Positions 45,212-57,444 of a stretch of 64,000 nt of DNA are shown piece by piece. A program made the translations under genes and the position numbers. The notes below the pieces were generated by a model. The model was not told where the DNA came from. It made no database searches and was given only the letters and a program-made list of their open reading frames with translations. Source of the DNA: Misgurnus anguillicaudatus (taxonomy: Eukaryota > Chordata > Actinopteri > Cypriniformes > Cobitidae); the NCBI RefSeq assembly GCF_027580225.2, contig NW_027395276.1, forward strand, positions 248,001 to 312,000, given 5' to 3'. How positions within the stretch are numbered: position 1 is the first letter of the stretch; each line of letters starts with the position of its first letter.

Positions 45212-47628
45212 GCGCCTTAAGACCGAGACCTTAGCCCTTTGGGTCCCTTATCCTCCAGGAGGGGCCCTTTCCAACGACCCCACCCCCGTCTCCGTACCCC
45301 CTCCCCCGGCCGAGATACGACCCCGGGAACATCGCCCCGTCTACCCGACCACCGTGCACCCGAGGCCGGCCTTGGACCCCGCGACGGACACCCTGGAGCT
45401 CGTACCCGTCGCACCGTTCGGTCCCTGCCATCCCACTCTTAAGCACTCCCCCACCGGACTAAGCCCCATCCTCCCGGCCCTTCTGGAGAACCAAACAGTT
45501 GGTCAACCCCAAAATTTCTCCAACCGTTGGTCAACCCGAAAGATTTCCCAGCAGTTGGTCAACCCCAATCGACTTAGGTTTTGGAGCGTTCGCGTTTCCA
45601 GCAGTTGGTCAACCTCAATCACCTTAGGTTTTGGAGCGTTCGCGTTTCCAGCAGTTGGTCAACCTCAATCGACTTAGGTTTTGGAGCGTTCGAGTTTCCA
45701 GCAGTTGGTCAACCTCAATCGACTTAGGTTTTGGAGTGTTCGCGTTTCCAGCAGTTGGTCAACCTCAATCGACTTGGGTTTTGGAGCGTTCGCGTTTCCA
45801 GCAGTTGGTCAACCTCAATCGACTTAGGCTCTGGAGCTTTCGCCTCTCCAGCAGTTGGTCAACCCCAACGACTTAGGCTCTTGAGCTTTCACTTCTCCAG
45901 CAGTTGGTCAACCCCATCGACTTAGGTTCTGGGGCGTTCGCTTCTCCTGCCATAGACTTAGGTTCTAGAGCTTTCGCCTCTCCGACAGTTGGTCAACCCC
46001 AATCGACTTAGGCTCTGGAGCTTTCACTTCTCCAGCAGTTGGTCAACCCCATCGACTTAGGTTCTGGGGCGTTCGCTTCTCCTGCCATCGACTTAGGTTC
46101 TGGAGCTTTCGCCTCTCCGACAGTTGGTCAACCTCGATCGACTTAGCTATATACCCGATGGCACCTGTTCGCCCTACCGTCCCCCACGAAGGGGGAACCC
46201 GCCGGGTCCGCGGCCGGGAGGGTGCGCCTCGGTCGGCCCGGGGGACCGGAGATACTTCCGGTCGAAAATCCGAATTTCGTTACCGCGCCGCTCCGGCGCC
46301 TCGGGCCCGGGTCCTTCGACCTTCGGGTCGATCGGTTCGCCGGAGGGGCCCTTTCGAACGAGCCCACCCGCGAGTATCTGGCCCTTTCCGCGGCGGAGAT
46401 ACGGGGGGCCGTCTCCGGATTTTCCCACGGCCGCTTCGGGGTCGGTCGCTCTACACGAGGGGACATTTCAATCGAGCCCGCCCTCGACCCTCCGACCCTT
46501 TCCGCGGCCGAGATACGGCGGTTCGAAAAAAAAAAAACGCTCGTCCGGAGTTCGCGCGCCCGTAGCGTCCGCTGCGTTCGTCCGCCGGAGGCGCGGCCGG
46601 TCTCGTTCGAAAGGTCTCTCTCGGGGCTTTCCGGGGACGCCGACCCCGAGTCCGTGCGACCCCGTGGACCGGAGATACTTTCGGTCGAATATCCGAATTT
46701 CGTTACCGCGCCGCTCCGGCGCCTCGGGCCCGGGGCCTTCGACCTTCGGGTCGATTGTTCCGCCGGAGGGGCCCTTTCGACCGAGCCCACCCGCGAGTAT
46801 CTGGCCCTTTCCTCGGCGGAGATACGGGGGGCCGTCTCCGGATTTTCCCACGGCCGCTGCTCGGGCGCCTTAATTCCGAGGACGTCGCCTTCGGGGTCGG
46901 TCGCTCTACCCGAGGGGACCTTTCGAACGAGCCCGCCCTCGACCCTCCGACCCTTTCCGCGGCCGAGATACGGCGGATCGAAAAAAAAAAACGCTGGTCC
47001 GGAGTTCGCGCGCCCGTAGCGTCCGTTGCGTTCGTCCGCCGGAGGCGCGGCCGGTCTCGTTCGAAAGGTCTTTCCCGGGGCTTTTCGGCGACGCCGGCCC
47101 CGAGTCCGTGCGACCCCGGAGACCGGAGATACTTCCGGTCGAATTTCGGAAAACTTCGAACGGCCGTATCTCGGGCGCCTCGGGCCCGGGTCCTTCGACC
47201 TTCGGGTCGATTGTTCCGCCGGAGGGACCCTTTCGAACGAGCCCACCCGCGAGTATCTGGCCCCTTCCGCGGCGGAGATACGGGGGGCCGTCTCTGGATT
47301 TTCCCACTGCCGCTGCTCGGGCGCCTTAAGTCCGAGTACGTCGCCCTCGGGGTCGTTCGCTCTACCCGAGGCGACCTTTCGAACGAGCCCGCCCTCGACC
47401 CTCCGACCCTTTCCGCGGCCGAGATACGGCGGTTCGAAAAAAAAAAAACGCTCGTCCGGAGTTCGCGCGCCCGTAGCGTCCGCTTCGTTCGTTCGCCGGA
47501 GGCGCGGCCGGTCTCGTTCGAAAGGTCTCTCTCGGGGCTTTCCGGGGACGCCGGCCTCGGGTCCATGCGACCCCGGGGGCCGGAGATACGGACTTCCACC
47601 GCTGCACCTTTAAACGGCCGTAGCTCAG
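45212..47628. repeat. Monomer 20, type A2 (2,417 bp)
   Basis: A2 copy with 50-bp array 45496-46146 and three GC blocks. The 32-bp deletion with CTACACGAGG lies near 46436-46458. Confidence 0.93.
45496..46146. repeat. 50-bp subrepeat array, monomer 20
   Basis: A-type array of basic A length. Confidence 0.95.
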
Positions 47629-49870
47629 GCGCCTTAAGACCGAGACCTTAGCCCTTTGGGTCCCTTATACTCCAAGAGGGGCCCTTTCCAACGACCCCAC
47701 CCCCGTCTCCGTACCCCCTCCCCCGGCCGAGATACGACCCCGGGAACATCGCCCCGTCTACCCGACCACCGTGCACCCGAGGCCGGCCTCGGACCCCGCG
47801 ACGGACACCCTGGAGCTCGTACCCGTCGCACCGTTCGGTCCCTGCCATCCCACTCTTAAGCACTCCCCCACCGGACTAAGCCCCATCCTCCCGGCCCTTC
47901 TGGAGAACCAAACAGTTGGTCAACCCCAAAATTTCTCCAACCGTTGGTCAACCCGAAAGATTTTCCAGCAGTTGGTCAACCCCAATCGACTGAGGTTTTG
48001 GAGCGTTCGCGTTTCCAGCAGTTGGTCAACCTCAATCGACTTAGGTTTTGGAGCGTTCGAGTTTCCAGCAGTTGGTCAACCTCAATCGACTTAGGTTTTG
48101 GAGTGTTCGCGTTTCCAGCAGTTGGTCAACCTCAATCGACTTAGGTTTTGGAGCGTTCGCGTTTCCAGCAGTTGGTCAACCTCAATCGACTTAGGCTCTG
48201 GAGCTTTCGCCTCTCCAGCAGTTGGTCAACCTCAATCGACTGAGGTTTTGGAGCGTTCGCGTTTCCAGCAGTTGGTCAACCTCAATCGACTGAGGTTTTG
48301 GAGCGTTCGCGTTTCCAGCAGTTGGTCAACCTCAATCGACTTAGGTTTTGGAGCGTTCGAGTTTCCAGCAGTTGGTCAACCTCAATCGACTTAGGTTTTG
48401 GAGTGTTCGCGTTTCCAGCAGTTGGTCAACCTCAATCGACTTAGGTTTTGGAGCGTTCGCGTTTCCAGCAGTTGGTCAACCTCAATCGACTTAGGCTCTG
48501 GAGCTTTCGCCTCTCCAGCAGTTGGTCAACCCCAACGACTTAGGCTCTTGAGCTTTCACTTCTCCAGCAGTTGGTCAAACCCATCGACTTAGGTTCTGGG
48601 GCGTTCGCTTCTCCTGCCATAGACTTAGGTTCTAGAGCTTTCGCCTCTCCGACAGTTGGTCAACCCCAATCGACTTAGGCTCTGGAGCTTTCACTTCTCC
48701 AGCAGTTGGTCAACCCCATCGACTTAGGTTCTGGGGCGTTCGCTTCTCCTGCCATCGACTTAGGTTCTGGAGCTTTCGCCTCTCCGACAGTTGGTCAACC
48801 TCGATCGACTTAGCTATATACCCGATGGCACCTGTTCGCCCTACCGTCCCCCGCGAAGGGGGAACCCGCCGGGTCCGCGGCCGGGAGGGTGCGCCTCGGT
48901 CGGCCCGGGGGACCGGAGATACTTCCGGTCGAAAATCCGAATTTCGTTACCGCGCCGCTCCGGCGCCTCGGGCCCGGGTCCTTCGACCTTCGGGTAGGTC
49001 GGTCCGCCGGAGGGGCCCTTTCGAACGAGCCCACCCGCGAGTATTTGGCCCTTTCCGCGGCGGAGATACGGGGGGCCGTCTCTGGATTTTCCCACGGCCG
49101 CTGCTCGGGCGCCTTAAGTCCGAGGACGTCGCCTTCGGGGTCGGTCGCTCTACCCGAGGGGACCTTTCAAACGAGCCCGCCCTCGACCCTCCGACCCTTT
49201 CCGCGGCCGAGATACGGCGGTTCGAAAAAAAAAAAATGCTCGTCCGGAGTTCGCGCGCCCTTAGCGTCCGCTGCGTTCGTCCGCCGGAGGCGCGGTTGGT
49301 CTCGTTCGAAAGGTCTCTCTCGGGGCTTTCCGGGGAAACCGACCCCGAGTCCGTGCGTCCCCGTGGACCGGAGATACTTCCGGTCGAATATCCGAATTTC
49401 GTTAACGCGCCGCTCCGGCGCCTCGGGCCCGGGGCCTTCGACCTTCGGGTCGATTGTTCCGCCGGAGGGGCCCTTTCGAACGAGCCCACCCGCGAGTATC
49501 TGGCCCTTTCCTCGGCGGAGATACGGGGGGCCGTCTCCGGATTTTCCCACTGCCGCTGCTCGGGCGCCTTAAGTCCGAGGACGTCGCCCTCGGGGTCGTT
49601 CGCTCTACCCGAGGGGACCTTTCGAACGAGCCCGCCCTCGACCCTCCGACCCTTTCCGCGGCCGAGATACGGCGGATCGAAAAAAAAAAACGCTGGTCCG
49701 GAGTTCGCGCGCCCGTAGCGTCCGTTGCGTTCGTCCGCCGGAGGCGCGGCCGGTCTCGTTCGAAAGGTCTTTCCCGGGGCTTTTCGGCGACGCTGGCCCC
49801 GAGTTTGTGCGACCCCGGGGGCCGGAGATACGGACTTCCACCGCTGCACCTTTAAACGGCCGTAGCTCGG
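47629..49870. repeat. Monomer 21, type B1 (2,242 bp)
   Basis: B1 copy with 50-bp array 47913-48813 and two GC blocks. CGGGTAGGTCGG lies near 48991 and GTGCGTCCCCG near 49355. Confidence 0.93.
47913..48813. repeat. 50-bp subrepeat array, monomer 21
   Basis: B1-type array with the 300-bp internal duplication. Confidence 0.95.
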
Positions 49871-52345
49871 GCGCCTTAAGACCGAGACCTTAGCCCTTTG
49901 GGTCCCTTATCCTCCAGGAGGGGCCCTTTCCAACGACCCCACCCCCGTCTCCGTACCCCCTCCCCCGGCCGAGATACGACCCCGGGAACATCGCCCCGTC
50001 TACCCGACCACCGTGCACCCGAGGCCGGCCTCGGACCCCGCGACGGACACCCTGGAGCTCGTACCCGTCGCACCGTTCGGTCCCTGCCATCCCACTCTTA
50101 AGCACTCCCCCACCGGACTAAGCCCCATCCTCCCGGCCCTTCTGGAGAACCAAACAGTTGGTCAACCCCAAAATTTCTCCAACCGTTGGTCAACCCGAAA
50201 GATTTTCCAGCAGTTGGTCAACCCCAATCGACTTAGGTTTTGGAGCGTTCGCGTTTCCAGCAGTTGGTCAACCTCAATCGACTTAGGTTTTGGAGCGTTC
50301 GAGTTTCCAGCAGTTGGTCAACCTCAATCGACTTAGGTTTTGGAGCGTTCGCGTTTCCAGCAGTTGGTCAACCTCAATCGACTTAGGTTTTGGAGCGTTC
50401 GCGTTTCCAGCAGTTGGTCAACCTCAATCGACTTAGGTTTTGGAGCGTTCGAGTTTCCAGCAGTTGGTCAACCTCAATCGACTTAGGTTTTGGAGTGTTC
50501 GCGTTTCCAGCAGTTGGTCAACCTCAATCGACTTAGGTTTTGGAGCGTTCGCGTTTCCAGCAGTTGGTCCACCTCAATCGACTTAGTCTCTGGAGTTTTC
50601 GCCTCTCCAGCAGTTGGTCAACCCCAACGACTTAGGCTCTTGAGCTTTCACTTCTCCAGCAGTTGGTCAACCCCATCGACTTAGGTTCTGGGGCGTACGC
50701 TTCTCCTGCCATAGACTTAGGTTCTAGAGCTTTCGCCTCTCCGACAGTTGGTCAACCCCAATCGACTTAGGCTCTGGAGCTTTCACTTCTCCAGCAGTTG
50801 GTCAACCCCATCAACTTAGGTTCTGGGGCGTTCGCTTCTCCTGCCATCGACTTAGGTTCTGGAGCTTTCGCCTCTCCGACAGTTGGTCAACCCCGATCGA
50901 CTTAGCTATATACCCGATGGCACCTGTTCGCCCTACCGTCCCCCGCGAAGGGGGAACCCGCCGGGTCCGCGGCCGGGAGGGTGCGCCTCGGTCGGCCCGG
51001 GGGACCGGAGATACTTCCGGTCGAAAATCTGAATTTCGTTACCGCGCCGCTCCGGCGCCTCGGGCCCGGGTCCTTCGACCTTCGGGTCGGTCGGTTCGCC
51101 GGAGGGGCCCTTTCGAACGAGCCCACCCGCGAGTATCTGGCCCTTTCCACGGCGGAGATACGGGGGGCCGTCTCCGGATTTTCCCACGGCCGCTGCTCGG
51201 GCGCCTTAAGTCCGAGGACGTCGCCTTCGGGGTCGGTCGATCTACCCGAGGGGACCTTTCAAACGAGCCCGCCCTCGACCCTCCGACCCTTTCCGCGGCC
51301 GAGATACGGCGGTTCGAAAAAAAAAAAAACGCTCGTTCGGAGTTCGCGCGCCCGTAGCGTCCGCTGCGTTCGTCCGCCGGAGGCGCGGCCGGTCTCGTTC
51401 GAAAGGTCTCTCTCGGCGCTTTCCGGGGACGCCGACCCCGAGTCCGTGCGACCCCGTGGACCGGAGATACTTCCGGTCGATTATCCGAATTTCGTTAACG
51501 CGCCGCTCCGGCGCCTCGGACCCGGGGCCTTCGACCTTCGAGTCGATTGTTCCGCCGGAGGGGCCCTTTCGAACGAGCCCACCCGCGAGTATCTGGCCCT
51601 TTCCTCGGCGGAGATACGGGGGGCCGTCTCCGGATTTTCCCACGGCCGCTGCTCAGGCGCCTTAAGTCCGAGGACGTCGCCTTCGGGGTCGGTCGCTCTA
51701 CCCGAGGGCACCTTTCGAACGAGCCCGCACTCGACCCTCCGACCCTTTCCGCGGCCGAGATACGGCGGATCGGAAAAAAAAAACGCTGGTCCGGAGTTCG
51801 CGCGCCCGTAGCGTCCGTTGCGTTCGTCCGCCGGAGGCGCGGCCGGTCTCGTTTCGGAATTTTGGAAAACTTCGAACGGCCGTATCTCGGGCGCCTCGGG
51901 CCCGGGTCCTTCGACCTTCGGGTCGATTGTTCCGCCGGAGGGACCCTTTCGAACGAGCCCGCCCGCGAGTATCTGGCCCCTTCCGCGGCGGAGATACGGG
52001 GGGCCGTCTCCGGATTTACCCACTGCCGCTGCTCGGGCGCCTTAAGTCCGAGGACGTCGCCCTCGGGGTCGTTCGCTCTACCCGAGGCGACCTTTCGAAC
52101 GAGCCCGCCCTCGACCCTCCGACCCTTTCCGCGGCCGAGATTCGGCGGTTCGAAAAAAAAAAAAACGCTCGTCCGGAGTTCGCGCGCCTGTAGCGTCCGC
52201 TGCGTTCGTCCGCCGGAGGCGCGGCCGGTCTCGTTCGAAAGGTCTCTCTCGGGGCTTTCCGGGGACGCCGGCCTCGGGTCCATGCGACCCCGGGGGCCGG
52301 AGATACGGACTTCCACCGCTGCACCTTTAAACGGCCGTAGCTCGG
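49871..52345. repeat. Monomer 22, type C1 with a switched tail (2,475 bp)
   Basis: C1 markers run through GAATTTTGGAAAAC near 51858. From about 52015 the sequence departs from C1: GGATTTACCC near 52013, GAGATTCGGCGG near 52138, CTGCGTTCGTCC near 52200, and GGAGATACGGAC instead of the TGACTTCC tail. The right end of the regular tetrameric array is therefore inside this monomer. Confidence 0.88.
50155..50905. repeat. 50-bp subrepeat array, monomer 22
   Basis: C1-type array with GGTCCACCTC near 50567. Confidence 0.95.
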
Positions 52346-54994
52346 GCGCCTTAAGACCGAGACCTTAGCCCTTTGGGTCCCTTATCCTCCAGGAGGGGCC
52401 CTTTCCAACGACCCCACCCCCGTCTCCGTACCCCCTCCCCCGGCCGAGATACGACCCCGGGAACATCGCCCCGTCTACCCGACCACCGTGCACCCGAGGC
52501 CGGCCTCGGACCCCGCGACGGACACCCTGGAGCTCGTACCCGTCGCACCGTTCGGTCCCTGCCATCCCACTCTTAAGCACTCCCCCAACGGACTAAGCCC
52601 CATCCTCCCGGCCCTTCTGGAGAACCAAACAGTTGGTCAACCCCAAAATTTCTCCAACCGTTGGTCAACCCGAAAGATTTTCCAGCAGTTGGTCAACCCC
52701 AATCGACTTAGGTTTTGGAGCGTTCGCATTTCCAGCAGTTGGTCAACCTCAATCGACTTAGGTTTTGGAGCGTTCGAGTTTCCAGCAGTTGGTCAACCTC
52801 AATCGACTTAGGTTTTGGAGTGTTCGCGTTTCCAGCAGTTGGTCAACCTCAATCGACTTAGGTTTTGGAGCGTTCGAGTTTCCAGCAGTTGGTCAACCTC
52901 AATCGACTTAGGTTTTGGAGTGTTCGCGTTTCCAGCAGTTGGTCAACCTCAATCGACTTAGGTTTTGGAGCGTTCGCGTTTCCAGCAGTTGGTCAACCTC
53001 AATCGACTTAGGTTTTGGAGTGTTCGCGTTTTCAGCAGTTGGTCAACCTCAATCGACTTAGGTTTTGGAGCGTTCGCGTTTCCAGCAGTTGGTCAACCTC
53101 AATCGACTTAGGCTCTGGAGCTTTCGCCTCTCCAGCAGTTGGTCAACCCCAACGACTTAGGCTCTTGAGCTTTCACTTCTCCAGCAGTTGGTCAACCCCA
53201 TCGACTTAGGTTCTGGGGCGTTCGCTTCTCCTGCCATAGACTTAGGTTCTAGAGCTTTCGCCTCTCCGACAGTTGGTCAACCCCAATCGACTTAGGCTCT
53301 GGAGCTTTCACTTCTCCAGCAGTTGGTCAACCCCATCGACTTAGGTTCTGGGGCGTTCGCTTCTCCTGCCATCGACTTAGGTTCTAGAGCTTTCGCCTCT
53401 CCGACAGTTGGTCAACCCCAATCGACTTAGGTTCTGGAGCTTTCGCCTCTCCGACAGTTGGTCAACCTCGATCGACTTAGCTATATACCCGATGGCACCT
53501 GTTCGCCCTACCGTCCCCCGCGAAGGGGGAACCCGCCGGGTCCGCGGCCGGGAGGGTGCGCCTCGGTCGGCCCGGGGGACCGGAGATACTTCCGGTCGAA
53601 AATCCGAATTTCGTTACCGCGCCGCTCCGGCGCCTCGGGCCCGGGTCCTTCGACCTTCGGGTCGGTCGGTCCGCCGGAGGGGCCCTTTCGAACGAGCCCA
53701 CCCGCGAGTATCTGGCCCTTTCCGTGGCGGAGATACGGGGGCCGTCTCCGGATTTTTCCACGGCCGCTGCTCGGGCGCCTTAGGTCCGAGGACGTCGCCT
53801 TCGGGGTCGGTCGCTCTACCCGAGGGGGACCTTTCAAACGAGCCCGCCCTCGACCCTCCGACCCTTTCCGCGGCCGAGATACGGCGGTTCGAAAAAAAAA
53901 AAAACGCTCGTCCGGAGTTCGCGCGCCCGTAGCGTCCGCTGCGTTCGTCCGCCGGAGGCGCGGCCGGTCTCGTTCGAAAGGTCTCTCTCGGGGCTTTCCG
54001 GGGACGCCGACCCCGAGTCCGTGCGACCCCGTGGACCGGAGATACTTCCGGTCGAATATCCGAAATTCGTTAACGCGCCGCTCCGGCGCCTCGGGACCGG
54101 GGCCTTCGACCTTCGGGTCGATTGTTCCGCCGGAGGGGCCCTTTCGAACGAGCCCACCCGCGAGTATCTGGCCCTTTCCTCGGCGGAGATACGGGGGGCC
54201 GTCTCCGGATATTCCCACGGCCGCTGCTCGGGCGCCTTAAGTCCGAGGACGTCGCCTTCGGGGTCGGTCGCTCTACCCGAGGGGACCTTTCGAACGAGCC
54301 CGCCCTCGACCCTCCGACCCTTTCCGCGGCCGAGATACGGCGGATCGAACAAAAAAAAACGCTGGTCCGGAGTTCGCGCGCCTGTAGCGTCCGTTGCGTT
54401 CGTCCGCCGGAGGCGCGGCCGGTCTCGTTCGAAAGGTCTTTCCCGGGGCTTTTCGGCGACGCCGGCCCCGAGTCCGTGCGACCCCGGAGACCGGAGATAC
54501 TTCCGGTCGAATTTCGGAAAACTTCGAACGGCCGTATCTCGGGCGCTCTGGCCCGGGTCCTTCGACCTTCGGGTCGATTGTTCCGCCGGAGGGACCCTTT
54601 CGAACGAGCCCAACCGCGAGTATCTGGCCCCTTCCGCAGCGGAGACACGGGGGGCCGTCTCCGGATTTTCCCACTGCCGCTGCTCGGGCGCCTTAAGTCC
54701 GAGGACGTCGCCCTCGGGGTCGTTCGCTCTACCCGAGGCGACCTTTCGAACGAGCCCGACCTCGACCCTCCGACCCTTTCCGCGGCCGAGATACGGCGGT
54801 TCGAAAAAAAAAAACGCTTGTCCGGAGTTCGCGGGCCCGTAGCGTCCGCTGCGTTCGTCCGCCGGAGGCGCGGCCGGTCTCGTTCGAAAGGTCTCTCTCG
54901 GGGCTTTCCGGGGACGCCGGCCTCGGGTCCATGCGACCCCGGGGGCCGGAGATACGGACTTCCACCGCTGCACCTTTAAACGGCCGTAGCTCGG
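52346..54994. repeat. Monomer 23, type D1 (2,649 bp)
   Basis: 50-bp array 52630-53480, then three GC blocks. Private variants include CGCATTTCC near 52726, CGTTTTCAGCAG near 53027, TTAGGTCCGAGG near 53780, an A-tract interrupted by C (CGAACAAAAAAAAA) near 54347, and GGCGCTCTGGCCC near 54542. An extra short register of about 50 bp lies near 53386-53450. The same variants recur in the fused monomer at 59024. Confidence 0.9.
52630..53480. repeat. 50-bp subrepeat array, monomer 23
   Basis: D1-type array. Copies ending GTGTTCGCG and GCGTTCGAG alternate as 100-bp dimers between about 52750 and 53010. An additional terminal register of about 50 bp lies near 53386-53450. Confidence 0.95.
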
Positions 54995-57444
54995 GCGCCT
55001 TAAGACCGAGACCTTAGCCCTTTGGGTCCCTTATCCTCCAGGAGGGGCCCTTTCCAACGACCCCACCCCCGTCTCCGTACCCCCTCCCCCGGCCGAGATA
55101 CGACCCCGGGAACATCGCCCCACCTACCCGACCACCGTGCACCCGAGGCCGGCCTCGGACCCCGCGACGGACACCCTGGAGCTCGTACCCGTCGCACCGT
55201 TCGGTCCCTGCCATCCCACTCTTAAGCACTCCCCCACCGGACTAAGCCCCATCCTCCCGGCCCTTCTGGAGAACCAAACAGTTGGTCAACCTCAAAATTT
55301 CTCCAACCGTTGGTCAACCCGAAAGATTTTCCAGCAGTTGGTCAACCCCAATCGACTTATGTTTTGGAGCGTTCGCGTTTCCAGCAGTTGGTCAACCTCA
55401 ATCGACTTAGGTTTTGGAGCGTTCGCGTTTCCAGCAGTTGGTCAACCTCAATCGACTTAGGTTTTGGAGCGTTCGAGTTTCCAGCAGTTGGTCAACCTCA
55501 ATCGACTTAGGTTTTGGAGTGTTCGCGTTTCCAGCAGTTGGTCAACCTCAATCGACTTAGGTTTTGGAGCGTTCGCGTTTCCAGCAGTTGGTCAACCTCA
55601 ATCGACTTAGGCTCTGGAGCTTTCGCCTCTCCAGCAGTTGGTCAACCCCAACGACTTAGGCTCTTGAGCTTTCACTTCTCCAGCAGTTGGTCAACCCCAT
55701 CGACTTAGGTTCTGGGGCGTTCGCTTCTCCTGCCATAGACTTAGGTTCTAGAGCTTTCGCCTCTCCGACATTTGGTCAACCCCAATCGACTTAGGCTCTG
55801 GAGCTTTCACTTCTCCAGCAGTTGGTCAACCCCATCGACTTAGGTTCTGGGGCGTTCGCTTCTCCTGCCATCGACTTAGGTTCTGGAGCTTTCGCCTCTC
55901 CGACAGTTGGTCAACCTCGATCGACTTAGCTATATACCCGATGGCACCTGTTCGCCCTACCGTCCCCCGCGAAGGGGGAACCCGCCGGGTCCGCGGCCGG
56001 GAGGGTGCGCCTCGGTCGGCCCGGGGGAACGGAGATACTTCCGGTCGAAAATCCGAATTTCGTTACCGCGCCGCTCCGGCGCCTCGGGCCCGGGTCCTTC
56101 GACCTTCGGGTCGGTCGGTCCGCCGGAGGGGCCCTTTCGAACGAGCCCACCCGCGAGTATCTGGCCCTTTCCGCGGCGGAGATACGGGGGGCCGTCTCCG
56201 GATTTTCCCACGGCCGCTGCTCAGGCGCCTTAAGTCCGAGGACGTCGCCTTCGGGGTCGGTCGATCTACCCGAGGGGACATTTCAAACGAGCCCGCCCTC
56301 GACCCTCCGACCCTTTCCGCGGCCGAGATACGGCGGTTCGAAAAAAAAAAAAACGCTCGTCCGGAGTTCGCGCGCCCGTAGCGTCCGCTGCGTTCGTCCG
56401 CCGGAGGCGCGGCCGGTCTCGTTCGAAAGGTCTCTCTTGGGGCTTTCCGGGGACGCCGACCCCGAGTCCGTGCGACCCCGTGGACCGGAGATACTTCCGG
56501 TCGAATATCCGAATTTTGTTAACGCGCCGCTCCGGCGCCTCGGGCCCGGGGCCTTCGACCTTCGGGTCGATTGTTCCGCCGGAGGGGCCCTTTCGAACGA
56601 GCCCATCCGCGAGTATCTGGCCCTTTCCTCGGCGGAGATACGGGGGGACGTCACTGGATTTTCCCACGGCCGCTGCTCGGGCGCCTTAAGTCCGAGGACG
56701 TCGCCTTCGGGGTCGGTCGCTCTACCCGAGGGCACCTTTCGAACGAGCCCGCACTCGACCCTCCGACCCTTTCCGCGGCCGAGATACGGCGGATCGAAAA
56801 AAAAAAACGCTGGTCCGGAGTTCGCGCGCCCGTAGCGTCCGTTGCGTTCGTCCGCCGGAGGCGCGGCCGGTCTCGTTCGAAAGGTCTTTCCTGGGGCTTT
56901 TCGGCGACGCCGGCCCCGAGTCCGTGCGACCCCGGAGACCGGAGATACTTCCGGTCGAATTTAGGAAAACTTCGAACGGCCGTATCTCGGGCGCCTCGGG
57001 CCCGGGTCCTTCGACCTTCGGGTCGATTGTTCCGCCGGAGGGACCCTTTCCAACGAGCCCACCCGCGAGTATCTGGCCCCTTCCGCGGCGGAGATACGGG
57101 GGGCCGTCTCCGGATTTTCCCACTGCCGCTGCTCGGGCGCCTTAAGTCCGAGGACGTCGCCCTCGGGGTCGTTCGCTCTACCCGAGGCGACCTTTCGAAC
57201 GAGCCCGCCCTCGACCCTCCGACCCTTTCCGCGGCCGAGATACGGCGGTTCGAAAAAAAAAAAACGCTCGTCCGGAGTTCGCGCGCCCGTAGCGTCCGCT
57301 TCGTTCGTTCGCCGGAGGCGCGGCCGGTCTCGTTCGAAAGGTCTCTCTCGGGGCTTTCCGGGGACGCCCGCCTCGGGTCCATGCGACCCCGGGGGCCGGA
57401 GATACGGACTTCCACTGCTGCACCTTTAAACGGCCGTAGCTCGG
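54995..57444. repeat. Monomer 24, type D2 (2,450 bp)
   Basis: 50-bp array 55279-55929 and three GC blocks. Private variants include CGCCCCACCTACC near 55117, TTATGTTTTGG near 55358, GACATTTGGTC near 55767, GGGAACGGAG near 56025 and GGGGGACGTCACTGG near 56643. The tail of block 3 contains CTTCGTTCGTTCGCC like A and C1. Confidence 0.9.
55279..55929. repeat. 50-bp subrepeat array, monomer 24
   Basis: D2-type array of the same length as A arrays, with private TTATGTTTTGG near 55358 and GACATTTGGTC near 55767. Confidence 0.95.

Larger units (their letters stand above)
42973..52345. repeat. Tetrameric higher-order repeat copy 3 (B2-A2-B1-C1)
   Basis: This 9,373-bp unit has monomers at 42973, 45212, 47629 and 49871. 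The last monomer carries C1 markers to at least 51868, but its tail after about 52015 lacks the C1 tail markers and looks like the D or C0 type. The regular array therefore ends inside this monomer. Confidence 0.9.
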
